DNA of 64,000 nt from an uncultured Sphingomonadaceae bacterium (lineage in GTDB: Bacteria; Pseudomonadota; Alphaproteobacteria; Sphingomonadales; Sphingomonadaceae): contig CANLUL010000001.1 in assembly GCA_947494305.1 (NCBI GenBank), positions 1,240,001 through 1,304,000 of the forward strand, read 5' to 3'. A program made the position numbers and the translations under genes. The notes below the pieces were generated by a model. The model was given only the letters and a program-made list of their open reading frames with translations, searched no databases and had not been told where the DNA came from. Positions 9,622 through 18,647 of this stretch are shown piece after piece (positions within the stretch are counted from its first letter, which is position 1; each line of letters opens with the position of its first letter).

Positions 9622-9861
9622 ATGGCACAGTCTATGACACTTGACCCTCTCAACGAGGACGTAACGATCACGATGCCCCCAGCTCCTGCTGCTGGTTTGT
9701 TTGGCTATTCCATCATCAATGGAAAGATGCAGGCCTACAAACCGATGTCCGGATATATTCGTGACATCGAACAAATGCCAAACTTTGCGCCTCCATCAGC
9801 GGAAGTGTTTGCCGCACAATATGTTGCTTCAAATATTGGAAGAACACGCAGTTCTTCCTGA
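9622..9861 (+). CDS. Small hypothetical protein
   Basis: A 79-residue open frame lies between efp (divergent) and thiE (convergent, stops 2 nt apart). It has no recognisable family, signal peptide or membrane segment, and contains a Pro-rich stretch (MPPAPAAGLFGYS) and PNFAPPSAEVF. The composition is protein-like rather than shadow-like, and it fits the gap between its neighbours exactly. However, there is no convincing ribosome site before the ATG. Real translation is plausible but unproven. Confidence 0.45.
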   Translation: MAQSMTLDPLNEDVTITMPPAPAAGLFGYSIINGKMQAYKPMSGYIRDIEQMPNFAPPSAEVFAAQYVASNIGRTRSSS

Positions 9862-9863
9862 CC

Positions 9864-10505
9864 CTATGCCGATTGCTGCAAAACTTCGCTAAACTGTCGG
9901 ACTGCATGTGCCGGTCCCTCCGGGCAATTCCACACCGAGCCGCTGACGGCCAGAAAATCAGCCCCCGCCTCCACCAATGGTTTGCAGTTTTCTGGCGTGA
10001 TGCCACCGATCGCGACGCACGGGATCTCCATAACGGAGGACCACCATTTTAGGATTTCTATGTCGGGCTTGTGATGTGTTTCCTTTGTCTGGGTGGGGAA
10101 AAATGCGCCAAAGGCGACATAATTGGCTCCACCCTCCCCCGCCTCCATCGCCAAATGGCGGCTGTCATGGCAAGTAATTCCTATTTGCACATCCGGACCA
10201 AGTTCCGCTCGGGCAACAGACAGTTTTTCATCACTTTGCCCAAGGTGCAGACCATCGGCTGAGAGGCGTTTGGCCAACGCCACATCATCATTCACGACAA
10301 AGGCAACATCATGAGCATCACAAATCGCTTTTATCGGTTCAGCGAGGCGAACAGCCTCGTGCGCGTCGATATCTTTGACACGAAACTGAAAGGCAGCGGC
10401 AGTACCGTCGCCAAGTGCTAGCTTCAATTGTTCAGGAAAGTTTCCACCAACATCATTGGGTGAAATTAGATAAAGCTGACAGGATGTATCGGGCATGACA
10501 CTCAT
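9864..10505 (-). CDS. thiE: Thiamine phosphate synthase
   Basis: ThiE couples HMP-pyrophosphate with thiazole phosphate to give thiamine phosphate. The TIM-barrel family features are visible: FQFRVKD (substrate-binding Gln-Arg-Lys strand), FVVNDDVALAKRLSADGLHLGQSD, IGITCHDSRH, YVAFGAFFPTQTK with the phosphate-binding Thr, and VAIGGITPENCKPLVEAGADFLAVSGSVW. The 213 residues are typical. No other thi gene is adjacent and I see no TPP riboswitch upstream. The gene sits at the end of the tkt-gap-pgk-fba-methyltransferase run with short gaps, so it is probably read with it. Confidence 0.93.
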   Translation of the reverse strand: MSVMPDTSCQLYLISPNDVGGNFPEQLKLALGDGTAAAFQFRVKDIDAHEAVRLAEPIKAICDAHDVAFVVNDDVALAKRLSADGLHLGQSDEKLSVARAELGPDVQIGITCHDSRHLAMEAGEGGANYVAFGAFFPTQTKETHHKPDIEILKWWSSVMEIPCVAIGGITPENCKPLVEAGADFLAVSGSVWNCPEGPAHAVRQFSEVLQQSA

Positions 10506-10514
10506 AAAATCCAG

Positions 10515-11186
10515 TTAACGTGTAATGGCAAGCAGAAAACCATCCCATTTTTTTGATCCCACAGTCTGTACAGCGGTGGCATCTACTTTGGGGTGATTTT
10601 GCAGCACTTCATATAGCGCCCTTGTGCCTGGTACTTTTGGATCATCGCTCTCAGGATTAAGGATTTCTCCCTCCCGAACAACGTTATCAAAAATCAATGT
10701 AGCTCCGGGACGCGACAATCGGATCGCATGTTCCAAATAGGGTGCATAATTTTGCTTGTCTGCATCAATGAAGACAAAATCGAATGGGTCAGTCCCTTTA
10801 TGGACCAATGCGGATAGAGTCGCGATTGCCTCTCCGACAATTATCTCAACCTTGTCGTCCAATCCTGTTTTGCTGATATTGGTTCTGGCTATTTGGGCAT
10901 AGCTTTCCTCAAGCTCCAAAGTAACGACGATACCATTTTCTGGTAGGGCGCGGGCGAGCCAAATGGTCGAATAACCACCCAGCGTTCCAATTTCCAATAT
11001 CCGCTTTGCCCCCACTCCTTTTGCCAGAAGCTGAAGCATTTTTCCCTGTGCTGCCGACACATCAATAGCTGGCAAGCCAGCCTTTCGATTGGCCTCCAGC
11101 GTCTCTTGCTGAATAGCGTCTTCGCCAATCAGATGATCGGAAATATAGTCGTCAACCGCTGACCAGCGCTGGTCACCATCAGGCAT
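10515..11186 (-). CDS. Class I SAM-dependent O-methyltransferase (COMT-like)
   Basis: This is a Rossmann-fold methyltransferase of the catechol/caffeoyl-CoA O-methyltransferase-like family. The SAM motif I is AKRILEIGTLGGYSTIWLARALPE (near residues 58-80), followed by the acidic ribose-binding strand VVTLELEE and the DFVFIDADKQNY motif that carries metal ligands. A later segment, ATLIFDNVVREGEI, matches the family Asp-Asn pair. The 223 residues are standard. The acceptor cannot be inferred. It lies between fba and thiE with short gaps on both sides. Confidence 0.9.
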   Translation of the reverse strand: MPDGDQRWSAVDDYISDHLIGEDAIQQETLEANRKAGLPAIDVSAAQGKMLQLLAKGVGAKRILEIGTLGGYSTIWLARALPENGIVVTLELEESYAQIARTNISKTGLDDKVEIIVGEAIATLSALVHKGTDPFDFVFIDADKQNYAPYLEHAIRLSRPGATLIFDNVVREGEILNPESDDPKVPGTRALYEVLQNHPKVDATAVQTVGSKKWDGFLLAITR

Positions 11187-11212
11187 GTTTGAATGCCATC
11201 AATTTATCCGGT

Positions 11213-12100
11213 TTATGCAATCGATGCCCGATAAATCTGATCAATTGCTCCGCCGAGAACAGAATCAAATTCCTCATCGGTCTGTGAAACGCGCAAATCC
11301 TGCAATAGACCTCGACTGAAGCTGGCAATCATGCCGTTGTTTTTCGCAAGTTGCTCACAAGCATCGTCGGTCGAGTAACCGCCGGACAGAGCTACCAAGC
11401 GAACTACCTTTGGGTGGTCGATCAATGGCTTGTACAAATTCGCTTCAACAGGAATGGATAGTTTCAGCATCACACGCTGATCATCGCCGAGCGCATCCAG
11501 ATGCTTCGTCAATTCGCCGAGCAATATTTTATCGCAGTCCGCACGCTCGTCACTTTTGATGTTCACTTCCGGCTCTATCATCGGAACAAGGCCGTTTGCC
11601 AGAATCTGTTTCCCGAATTCAAATTGCTGTGCGACATTGGCAGCAATACCGTCTGCATTGGCCTTATTTATCACCGAACGCATTTTTGTTCCAAACATAC
11701 CCTTGGCAACTGCTGCCTTACACTGATCATCCAGATCAGGAATCGGTTTCATCAACTGAACACCGTTTTCTTCGTCGGCCAGACCTTTGTCGACTTTCAG
11801 GAACGGGACAACACCGCGCTCCCAAAGCAGTGTGGGCACAGGTTTACCATCTGCATTGCCATTCATGGTTTTCTCAAACAGAATAGCGCCGATGACCTTG
11901 CCATTGCCAAATGACGGTGCCGTAATAATACGGCTACGCATCTTGTGGATAAGGCCGAACATTTCATCATCGTTTGAAAAAGCATCTTCTCCGATGCCAT
12001 AGCCAGCAAGCGCCTTGGGCGTGGATCCACCACTTTGGTCAAGCGCAGCGATAAAACCCTGGCCGTTTTCAATCTTGTTCATCATTTCTGAATTTGGCAT
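11213..12100 (-). CDS. fda: Fructose-bisphosphate aldolase class I
   Basis: This enzyme cleaves fructose 1,6-bisphosphate (or condenses the triose phosphates) through a Schiff base. The 295-residue protein has the class I features GQGFIAALDQSGGSTPKAL at the N-terminus, LVPMIEPEVNI, the catalytic-lysine strand RVMLKLSIP and ALSGGYSTDDACEQL with a phosphate-binding loop. It lacks class II zinc motifs. Its place directly after pgk fits a glycolysis/gluconeogenesis operon. The symbol is by analogy (also named fbaB or fba). Confidence 0.92.
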   Translation of the reverse strand: MPNSEMMNKIENGQGFIAALDQSGGSTPKALAGYGIGEDAFSNDDEMFGLIHKMRSRIITAPSFGNGKVIGAILFEKTMNGNADGKPVPTLLWERGVVPFLKVDKGLADEENGVQLMKPIPDLDDQCKAAVAKGMFGTKMRSVINKANADGIAANVAQQFEFGKQILANGLVPMIEPEVNIKSDERADCDKILLGELTKHLDALGDDQRVMLKLSIPVEANLYKPLIDHPKVVRLVALSGGYSTDDACEQLAKNNGMIASFSRGLLQDLRVSQTDEEFDSVLGGAIDQIYRASIA

Positions 12101-12128
12101 TTTTTATTTTCCTGTGATCAGTAAATTT

Positions 12129-13319
12129 CTATTTTCGAAGAGCTTCAACACCCGGCAGTTCCTTACCTTCCATCCATTCCAGAAAGGCGCCGCCGGCGGT
12201 GGATACAAAACTAAAGTCATCTGCCACGCCCGCATGATTGAGCGCAGCAACCGTATCACCACCCCCTGCTACGGAAAGCAATTGACCTTCTTTGGTCAGG
12301 GCAGCCGCAGTGCGGGCTAGTGCGACAGTCGCAGCATCAAATGGAGGCGTCTCAAACGCACCCATCGGTCCGTTCCAGACCAATGTCTTGCAGACTTTCA
12401 GTACATCATTGAGCGCTTCAACCGCCGCTGGTCCGACATCCAGGATCATTTCATCCTCAGCGACCTCGTGAACATTAACCGTTCGCGTGGGCGGGTTAGG
12501 TGCGAATTCTTTGGATACCACCACATCATAAGGCAAATGCACCGTGCAATCTGCCTTATCAGCGGCGTCCAATATTTGATTGGCGGTGTCAGTCAGGTCG
12601 TGCTCGCAAAGAGACTTACCAACATCCACCCCCCGTGCGGCAAGGAAAGTGTTCGCCATACCGCCGCCAATGATGAGGTGATCCACTTTTTCGACCATCT
12701 GCCGCAAAACGTCTAATTTGCTGGACACCTTTGCACCGCCGACAACCGCGGCGACGGGATGTTCCGGATCGCCGAGCGCTTTGCTCAATGCATTGAGTTC
12801 CCGTTCCATGGAACGTCCGGCATATGCGGGTAGGTGTTCAGCAATGCCGGCAGTCGTCACATGCGCCCGGTGCGCCGCAGAAAAAGCGTCATTGACATAA
12901 AAGTCGCCAAATGACGCAATCATCTTTGCCATGCCCGGATCATTTTTCTCTTCACCTGGCGCAAAACGGCTATTTTCGACTACAGCTATGCTGCCATTTG
13001 GCAGTTCTGCGATGGCGTCCGGACTGGGACGCTGCATGAAGCGAACTTCCCGGCCCAGAACATCGGCCAAAGGCGCGACAACGGGTTCTAACGAAAATTC
13101 GGGTTTATACTCCCCTTTCGGACGACCGAAATGAGCGAGCAACAGCACTTTTGCGCCTTTCTCGGCCAATTCGGTAACTGTCGGAATAACCGCCTTTAAC
13201 CGCGTATCGTCAGTAACCTTACCATCAGCCATGGGAACATTGAGGTCGACACGAACAAGCCCTGCCTTACCTTCAACGTTGCCCAAATCATCCAGTGTTT
13301 TAAATTTGTTATCTGACAT
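12129..13319 (-). CDS. pgk: Phosphoglycerate kinase
   Basis: PGK transfers phosphate between 1,3-bisphosphoglycerate and ADP. The 396 residues show the N-domain signature [21 protein letters not shown], the substrate site [11 protein letters not shown], and the C-domain nucleotide features [20 protein letters not shown] and WNGPMGAFE, ending with [12 protein letters not shown] and [18 protein letters not shown]. The gene lies 20 nt after gap and 28 nt before the aldolase, consistent with one transcript. Confidence 0.97.
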   Translation of the reverse strand: MSDNKFKTLDDLGNVEGKAGLVRVDLNVPMADGKVTDDTRLKAVIPTVTELAEKGAKVLLLAHFGRPKGEYKPEFSLEPVVAPLADVLGREVRFMQRPSPDAIAELPNGSIAVVENSRFAPGEEKNDPGMAKMIASFGDFYVNDAFSAAHRAHVTTAGIAEHLPAYAGRSMERELNALSKALGDPEHPVAAVVGGAKVSSKLDVLRQMVEKVDHLIIGGGMANTFLAARGVDVGKSLCEHDLTDTANQILDAADKADCTVHLPYDVVVSKEFAPNPPTRTVNVHEVAEDEMILDVGPAAVEALNDVLKVCKTLVWNGPMGAFETPPFDAATVALARTAAALTKEGQLLSVAGGGDTVAALNHAGVADDFSFVSTAGGAFLEWMEGKELPGVEALRK

Positions 13320-13339
13320 TGTTCAGAACTGCCTTGAAA

Positions 13340-14344
13340 TTAAAGCAAGCCGGCCATTACCTTGCCGGTGTCAATCATACGATTGGAGAAACCCCATTCA
13401 TTGTCATACCAGCTAACAACACGAACAAGTTTGCCATCCATCACTGTCGTCTCAAGACTGTCAATGGACGAACTCGCTGGCTGATGGTTGAAATCACTAG
13501 AAACCAGTGGCTTGTCTTCAAATACAAGAACACCCTTCATCGGACCGTCTGCTGCGGCTTTCAGCGCATTGTTGATTTCCTCGACGCTGGTATCGCGACC
13601 CGGTGTGAACACCAGATCGACCAGGCTAACATTCGGTGTCGGTACGCGTACGGAAGAACCATCGAGTTTGCCATTCAGCTCAGGCAGAACCAAGCCTACT
13701 GCCCGCGCAGCTCCTGTCGTGGTAGGGATCATATTGACGGCCCCCGCCCGTGCCCGACGCATATCGCTATGCATCTGGTCGAGCATGCGCTGGTCATTGG
13801 TATAGCTGTGAATCGTGGTCATAAAACCGCGTTCGATGCCGACGAGATCATTCAAAACCTTCGCAACCGGTGCAAGGCAGTTTGTGGTACAAGATGCATT
13901 AGAAACAATGACATCCGATGACGTCAATACGTCATGGTTCACACCGTAGACGACCGTTTTCAGATCACCTTTGGCTGGCGCCGAGATCAATACGCGTTTT
14001 GCGCCTGCATCAATATGCGGTTGCGCTGCTTCAACGGATTGGAAGAAGCCGGTACATTCCAAAACGATGTCGATCCCCATTTCACCGTGCGGCAAATCGC
14101 CAGGGTTACGCTCAGACGTAACCGCAATTTTCTTACCATTGACCATGATATGATCACCATGGGCTGACACTTCGCCCGGGAAGCGGCCATGAACGCTGTC
14201 ATACCCAAAAAGTATCGCGTTGGCGTCGGCATCAGCGAGATCGTTGATCGCGACCAGCTCAAAATCATCATCATTGCGCTCAAGGATTGCACGGGCAACC
14301 AAACGACCAATGCGGCCAAATCCGTTAATTGCTACTTTTGTCAT
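13340..14344 (-). CDS. gap: Glyceraldehyde-3-phosphate dehydrogenase, type I
   Basis: This enzyme oxidises glyceraldehyde 3-phosphate to 1,3-bisphosphoglycerate with NAD(P). The N-terminal Rossmann motif [17 protein letters not shown], the catalytic Cys in [12 protein letters not shown], the His-containing [12 protein letters not shown] and the C-terminal [12 protein letters not shown] are all present. The 334 residues are standard. It follows tkt by only 12 nt. Cofactor preference cannot be read with confidence. Confidence 0.97.
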   Translation of the reverse strand: MTKVAINGFGRIGRLVARAILERNDDDFELVAINDLADADANAILFGYDSVHGRFPGEVSAHGDHIMVNGKKIAVTSERNPGDLPHGEMGIDIVLECTGFFQSVEAAQPHIDAGAKRVLISAPAKGDLKTVVYGVNHDVLTSSDVIVSNASCTTNCLAPVAKVLNDLVGIERGFMTTIHSYTNDQRMLDQMHSDMRRARAGAVNMIPTTTGAARAVGLVLPELNGKLDGSSVRVPTPNVSLVDLVFTPGRDTSVEEINNALKAAADGPMKGVLVFEDKPLVSSDFNHQPASSSIDSLETTVMDGKLVRVVSWYDNEWGFSNRMIDTGKVMAGLL

Positions 14345-14356
14345 GGAATATGCTCC

Positions 14357-16348
14357 TTAGGATTCAAACATTGCGGCTTTTTCGCCGACTTTTTCTAGAA
14401 TTTGTGGCGCTATCTTGTCGGCAGTCAAACCAAAATGGTTGTAAAGGTCATTAATCGGGGCTGAGGCACCGAAACTATCTATGCCAAAGTTCAAGCCGTT
14501 CAAGCCGGTGTAGCGCTCCCAACCAAATGTCGTACCTGCTTCAATCGAAACCCGCAGGATATCATCGCCGCCTAGCAGGCCATTCTTGTAAGCGTCGGTT
14601 TGCGCATCGAACAACTCGGTACAAGGCATCGAAACGACATCTGTCCCTGTTCCCTGCGCTTCCAGTTTCGCAGCGACATCCATCGCCAACGATACTTCCG
14701 AGCCGGTTGCGATAATCACAACGCGTTTTTCAGCCTCAGCCGACTTCACGGAATAAGCCCCTTTTTCACAGTGATTTACACTGACGTCATGACGGATTGG
14801 CGGTAGCCCCTGACGGGTTAAAGCCAGAGTGGACGGACCTTCACTATTTTTTAATGCCAGCGCCCAACACTCTGCCGTCTCAATCGCATCACAAGGCCGG
14901 AAGGTGAGCATATTCGGCATCGCTCGCAGGCTCTGCAGATGCTCAATCGGTTGGTGGGTTGGCCCATCTTCACCCAAGCCGATACTATCATGTGTCATCA
15001 CATAGATGGAACGTACATTCTGGATCGCGGAAAGCCGCATGGCGCCGCGGCAATAGTCGGTAAAGACCAGGAACGTCCCGCCATAGGGAATAATTCCGCC
15101 ATGTAGCGCCATTCCATTCATTGCGGCGGCCATTCCGAACTCTCTTATGCCATAATAAATATACCGGCCAGAATAATCCTCTTTAGTCAAAGGCTTAGTC
15201 GCAGATGTTTTGGTATTGTTTGAACCTGTTAAGTCAGCACTGCCGCCGATGGTCTCCGGTAGCGCTTCGGTGATCGCGCCAAGGGCCATTTCCGAAGCTT
15301 TCCGCGTTGCAACCTTTGGAGGATCTGCGGCAAGGCTCTCCAGATAATCCTGCATTGCCGTACCAGTCGGGAGCTCGCCGGCCATGCGGCGCTCGAACTC
15401 GGCTTTGCTGGAACTGGCTGCCAGACGAGCCTCCCAATCCGCGCGTGCTGCAGCTCCTTTTGTACCAATCTGCCGCCACGACGTCAGTATATCTTCTTGA
15501 ATTTCAAAGGGTTTATCATTCCAGCCCAAAGCTTCTCGTGTGCCGTTAATTTCTTCTTCACCAAGCGGTGCCCCGTGGGTTGCGGAGGTCCCCTGCTTGG
15601 TTGGAGCGCCATATCCGATGATAGTTTTACAGGCAACGAGAGAAGGACGGGGATCATTCTGCGCTTCCGTCAGTGCCCGTCTGATATCCGCAAAATCATG
15701 GCCATCACAGGATACAACATGCCATCCCGATGCTCGATAACGCGCCGGAACATCCTCACTGGTCGACAATTCGGTGCCGCCGTCGATTGTTATCTGGTTT
15801 TCATCCCAAAGCACATTCAGACGTCCCAAGCCTAAATGTCCGGCCAATCCCACGGCTTCGTGGTTGATCGCTTCCATCAGGCAACCATCCCCAGCTATCA
15901 CCCAGGTTCTGTGATCAACTAAGTCATCGCCAAAGTGCGCGTTAAGGTGGCGTTCGGCAATTGCCATGCCTACCCCCATTGCGAACCCCTGCCCCAGCGG
16001 ACCGGTCGTCGCTTCGACACCTTCGAGCTTGAAGTTTTCAGGGTGTCCCGCACAAGGCGACGATAACTGTCTGAAATCCTTGATGTCCTGCATGGTTGGC
16101 CGATCATAGCCCGTCAGATGCAACAGTGAATAAATCAGCATCGATCCGTGGCCGGCGGATAAAACAAAACGATCGCGATCCGCCCATTTTGGTGCCTTCG
16201 GATCAAACTTTAGAAAATCGCTGAACAAGACCGTAGCAACATCGGCCATGCCCATTGGCATTCCCGGATGCCCGCTGTTCGCCGCTTGTACCGCATCCAT
16301 GGACAACGCTCTGATGGCGTTTGCCATGCTCTTTTCGGAAACGGTCAT
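14357..16348 (-). CDS. tkt: Transketolase
   Basis: This thiamine-diphosphate enzyme exchanges two-carbon units in the pentose phosphate pathway. The 663 residues contain the N-terminal SGHPGMPMGMADVATVLF, the ThDP-binding GDGCLMEAINHEAVGLAGH...NVLWDENQITIDG segment (near residues 150-190) and the pyrimidine domain with THDSIGLGEDGPTHQPIEHL near residue 460. A GGAGG lies 13 nt before the ATG. It is the first gene of the minus-strand tkt-gap-pgk-fba run; the 218 nt upstream, shared with the divergent zapA operon, must carry its promoter. Confidence 0.97.
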   Translation of the reverse strand: MTVSEKSMANAIRALSMDAVQAANSGHPGMPMGMADVATVLFSDFLKFDPKAPKWADRDRFVLSAGHGSMLIYSLLHLTGYDRPTMQDIKDFRQLSSPCAGHPENFKLEGVEATTGPLGQGFAMGVGMAIAERHLNAHFGDDLVDHRTWVIAGDGCLMEAINHEAVGLAGHLGLGRLNVLWDENQITIDGGTELSTSEDVPARYRASGWHVVSCDGHDFADIRRALTEAQNDPRPSLVACKTIIGYGAPTKQGTSATHGAPLGEEEINGTREALGWNDKPFEIQEDILTSWRQIGTKGAAARADWEARLAASSSKAEFERRMAGELPTGTAMQDYLESLAADPPKVATRKASEMALGAITEALPETIGGSADLTGSNNTKTSATKPLTKEDYSGRYIYYGIREFGMAAAMNGMALHGGIIPYGGTFLVFTDYCRGAMRLSAIQNVRSIYVMTHDSIGLGEDGPTHQPIEHLQSLRAMPNMLTFRPCDAIETAECWALALKNSEGPSTLALTRQGLPPIRHDVSVNHCEKGAYSVKSAEAEKRVVIIATGSEVSLAMDVAAKLEAQGTGTDVVSMPCTELFDAQTDAYKNGLLGGDDILRVSIEAGTTFGWERYTGLNGLNFGIDSFGASAPINDLYNHFGLTADKIAPQILEKVGEKAAMFES

Positions 16349-16566
16349 AGCAGTTCTGATCCTCCAAATTACGGGGTTTTGGCACGAATCCTTGTCAAGA
16401 TTCGGAATTTTCCCATCCCTTTGATGACCTATTGATGCGACGTCAAGGCCCGGATTGCCATGGTTCAGGGATAGTCTGTGGATAGTCTCTTATCGATCGG
16501 CTGTTTACGTCGGCTGCATTGATTGTTACGAACGAAATACAGGCACTGACAAGTCGGAACCAAGTC
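16349..16566. promoter_or_regulatory. Divergent intergenic region between tkt and the zapA operon
   Basis: These 218 nt must hold the promoters of both divergent transcripts. The only structure I see is an imperfectly spaced dyad near 16384-16405 (CGAATC, 8-nt spacer, GATTCG), a possible operator for tkt. No convincing -35/-10 pair is recognisable by eye. Confidence 0.4.
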
Positions 16567-16758
16567 ATGGAAAACGAACGAGTGATCTCAGCCATTGGCC
16601 GTATAGAACGGGCGCTGAGTCGAATAGAGACTGCAAAATCGAAACCGGTATTATCTGAACAGGATGAGTCACTGGATCGCCGTCACACTGCGTTAAAACA
16701 GGAAATGCAGCAGGCCATCGAAACAATCGATGGCTTGATTGCAAAGCAGGGGAGCTAA
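16567..16758 (+). CDS. Small coiled-coil protein upstream of zapA
   Basis: A 63-residue protein starting MENERVISAIGRIERAL. It is almost entirely charged and helical with heptad-like hydrophobic spacing (ISAIGRIERALSRIE, then ALKQEMQQAIETIDGLIA), so a short coiled coil is expected. The ATG at 16567 is preferred over an upstream TTG at 16519 because the extra residues are not helix-like. It ends 2 nt before zapA and so is co-transcribed with it. Genes of this type commonly precede zapA in alphaproteobacteria. A cell-division role is inferred from context only. Confidence 0.72.
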   Translation: MENERVISAIGRIERALSRIETAKSKPVLSEQDESLDRRHTALKQEMQQAIETIDGLIAKQGS

Positions 16759-16760
16759 AC

Positions 16761-17087
16761 ATGGCGCAAATGACACTGGAAATTGGTGGCAGATCGTTTT
16801 CCATTACCTGTCAGGACGGCGAGGAAGCCCATCTTACCAAACTGGGAAGCATGGTTAGTGAAAAGGCTGCAGAAGCGGGAGAATCCGGCGGCTTAACCGA
16901 AAGCCGTATGCTGCTTTTTACATCGCTTTTGTTGGCCGATGAACTTTATGGCCATAGAAACGCGAAATCCCCCGCGGAAACTGAGCAAAAAGCGGAACCT
17001 GGAGACCTGGCGCAGCAAGAACAAGCTATTGCGGCGTTGGAAAAACTTGCCGACAGAGCGGAAGCTGTCGCCAACGGCCTTGAGTAA
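16761..17087 (+). CDS. zapA: Cell division protein ZapA
   Basis: ZapA bundles FtsZ protofilaments at mid-cell. The 108-residue protein starts MAQMTLEIGGRSFSITCQDGEE, the typical beta-hairpin that packs the ZapA dimer head, then has a helical C-terminal half ending with AALEKLADRAEAVA. The stretch SRMLLFTSLLLADELYG matches the family helix. The position upstream of 6S RNA and the folate cyclo-ligase gene is the classic arrangement. Confidence 0.88.
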   Translation: MAQMTLEIGGRSFSITCQDGEEAHLTKLGSMVSEKAAEAGESGGLTESRMLLFTSLLLADELYGHRNAKSPAETEQKAEPGDLAQQEQAIAALEKLADRAEAVANGLE

Positions 17088-17144
17088 ATCGCTTAACACA
17101 CCTAGATGATAGCTGACGGGTTCTGTCTGGCACGAGCTAGAAAG

Positions 17145-17270
17145 CGAACATCCCTGAGGCGATATAACAACATAGGGAGCTGTCCCTGTACGGATTGCGG
17201 GCATTTTGGATGCCGGGTCCGATGCACATGGCCCCCACCTGACGTAATAGGCGTCAGAGGATTTTCCGGA
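17145..17270 (+). ncRNA. ssrS: 6S RNA
   Basis: The region between zapA and the 5-formyltetrahydrofolate cyclo-ligase gene is the standard place for 6S RNA, which binds sigma-70 RNA polymerase. The sequence carries a 5' arm ATCCCTGAGGCG (about 17150-17161) and a 3' arm GCGTCAGAGGAT (about 17251-17262) that pair partially. Between them, segments such as GGGAGCTGTCCC and GGGCATTTTGGATGCCGGG resemble the bulged internal arms of alphaproteobacterial 6S RNA. The exact ends are estimates. A covariance-model search would settle it. Confidence 0.75.
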
Positions 17271-17317
17271 AAACGACTAAGATGGTCCCGTCACCTTTTC
17301 TTTAGAAAGATATATTT

Positions 17318-17902
17318 TTGAGTGATATAAAGCAGAATAAGAAGGTTTTACGTGAAGAGTATCAGCGACGTCGAACCGCTTTTTACAACCAGCTGGATAG
17401 TGCAACCCGCAATCTTGCGTTTCGACGACCACCCTCGCCTTTGAAAACCATCTTGGAAGACGCCGAAACTATCGGCATCTATGCCTCTCGTGGTTCTGAA
17501 GCACCTACCCATCGATTAATCGAATATTTTTCGGAACAGGAAAAACGCATAGCTTTTCCGGTCGTTTTGGGCGCTGCGCCGTTGGAATTCCGCTTAGTTT
17601 CCAACATCAGGTTGCTGGAAGCAGGGTTTATGGGCATCGCAGAACCCGGAACCGACTGCCCGCTCGCCAAGCCAGATGTAATTATTACACCAATGATCGC
17701 TTTTGATCGCTCAATGAACCGGCTTGGCCAAGGTGGCGGTCATTTTGATCGCACTTTCGATAAATACTCCGAAGCAAAACGTATTGGTCTGGCCTGGTCG
17801 GTGCAGGAGACACAAGAATTACCCGTTGAAGATCATGATATTGCGTTAGATGCAATTGTGACAGAAAGTGAATTAATTCAAAAGGTTGAGATGACGTCAT
17901 GA
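17318..17902 (+). CDS. 5-formyltetrahydrofolate cyclo-ligase family protein
   Basis: This enzyme converts 5-formyl-THF to 5,10-methenyl-THF with ATP. The 194-residue protein has the N-terminal basic KKVLREEYQRRR motif, IGIYASRGSEAPTHRLIEYF, a substrate-site strand RIAFPVV, and the family signature near residue 125: IITPMIAFDRSMNRLGQGGGHFDRTF. The usual Gly-Tyr-Tyr-Asp appears here as GGGHFDRTF, a conservative change. The start codon is TTG at 17318, with AGAAAG upstream. The stop overlaps the next gene by 4 nt. Confidence 0.9.
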   Translation: MSDIKQNKKVLREEYQRRRTAFYNQLDSATRNLAFRRPPSPLKTILEDAETIGIYASRGSEAPTHRLIEYFSEQEKRIAFPVVLGAAPLEFRLVSNIRLLEAGFMGIAEPGTDCPLAKPDVIITPMIAFDRSMNRLGQGGGHFDRTFDKYSEAKRIGLAWSVQETQELPVEDHDIALDAIVTESELIQKVEMTS

Positions 17903-18144
17903 CGACTAAAAAGGACGATAACTTACAGGATCAACCTTCATGGAGAAAGCCCGTTGGGATGATTCTCATTCTTTTGTTGATCCTTATTTGGACAGGAGTC
18001 TCTGTCACTTTGATCGAGGCTTTAGGCGATCTCAATTTCTGGCTGTTGATGCCGATCTATGCAATTCTTGGGATCGCATGGATTTTCCCGATGAAACCAC
18101 TGCTTATGTGGATGAACACGGGAAAATTTCGCCATCATACCTGA
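17899..18144 (+). CDS. DUF2842 domain small membrane protein
   Basis: An 81-residue protein with two membrane helices (GMILILLLILIWTGVSVTLI and FWLLMPIYAILGIAWIFPM) and the conserved end IAWIFPMKPLLMWMNTGKF, which matches DUF2842. The family is common in alphaproteobacteria and of unknown function. The start overlaps the folate cyclo-ligase stop (ATGA). Confidence 0.88.
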   Translation: MTTKKDDNLQDQPSWRKPVGMILILLLILIWTGVSVTLIEALGDLNFWLLMPIYAILGIAWIFPMKPLLMWMNTGKFRHHT

Positions 18145-18156
18145 AAACCAGGAAAA

Positions 18157-18233
<77 letters not shown>

Positions 18234-18647
18234 ATATGCACCTGCATGGGCGGTGAAGCAGCGCAAGTATAAGAGGGATGCCCCCCTGTCAACTACGCAC
18301 TTGCATCATTTTGCAGAAAGATTGTCCTGAAGACTGCAATCGACTGATTTGAAGCCTGATTTGAAGCCTGATTTCAACATTCTTTGCAGAATCCGAAAAC
18401 CTCAATTTGAACGCGACAACTATCCATCAACAGCTTCTGGTTTGTTACAATGGTTTACGCAAGTTACATCTTGTTACAGTAAACAGAGGGTTAACCAATC
18501 CTGAAAATTGAATGAACAAGTTGTTGAAAAAGCCTAATTTCTAGGGACTTTGGGCGATGACGTCACATTGAAATAATCGGCGGCTCGTTTACCAAATATT
18601 CGCCTTTTTTGTCCATATATCCGGTCATGAAATTCGCAGAGGCACAC
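18234..18647 (+). promoter_or_regulatory. AT-rich intergenic region upstream of the DUF11 cluster
   Basis: About 414 nt without a gene. It contains a 12-bp tandem repeat (18345-18376), several GTTACA elements (18437-18480: GTTACAATGG, GTTACATC, GTTACAGT) and the perfect 8-bp palindrome TGACGTCA at 18558-18565, about 80 nt before the first gene. These are candidate regulatory sites for the exported-protein cluster. I cannot assign a promoter with confidence. Confidence 0.45.
18345..18376. repeat. 12-bp tandem repeat, about 2.5 copies
   Basis: TGATTTGAAGCC occurs twice in direct succession at 18345-18368, followed by a partial third copy TGATTTCAA. It lies upstream of the DUF11 cluster. Copy number may vary between strains. 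Confidence 0.8.

Noticed and set aside
10506-10514. TPP riboswitch in front of thiE
   Set aside because: Only 9 nt separate thiE from the upstream methyltransferase gene, and no THI-box sequence (CUGAGA, ACCUGA) is seen near it.
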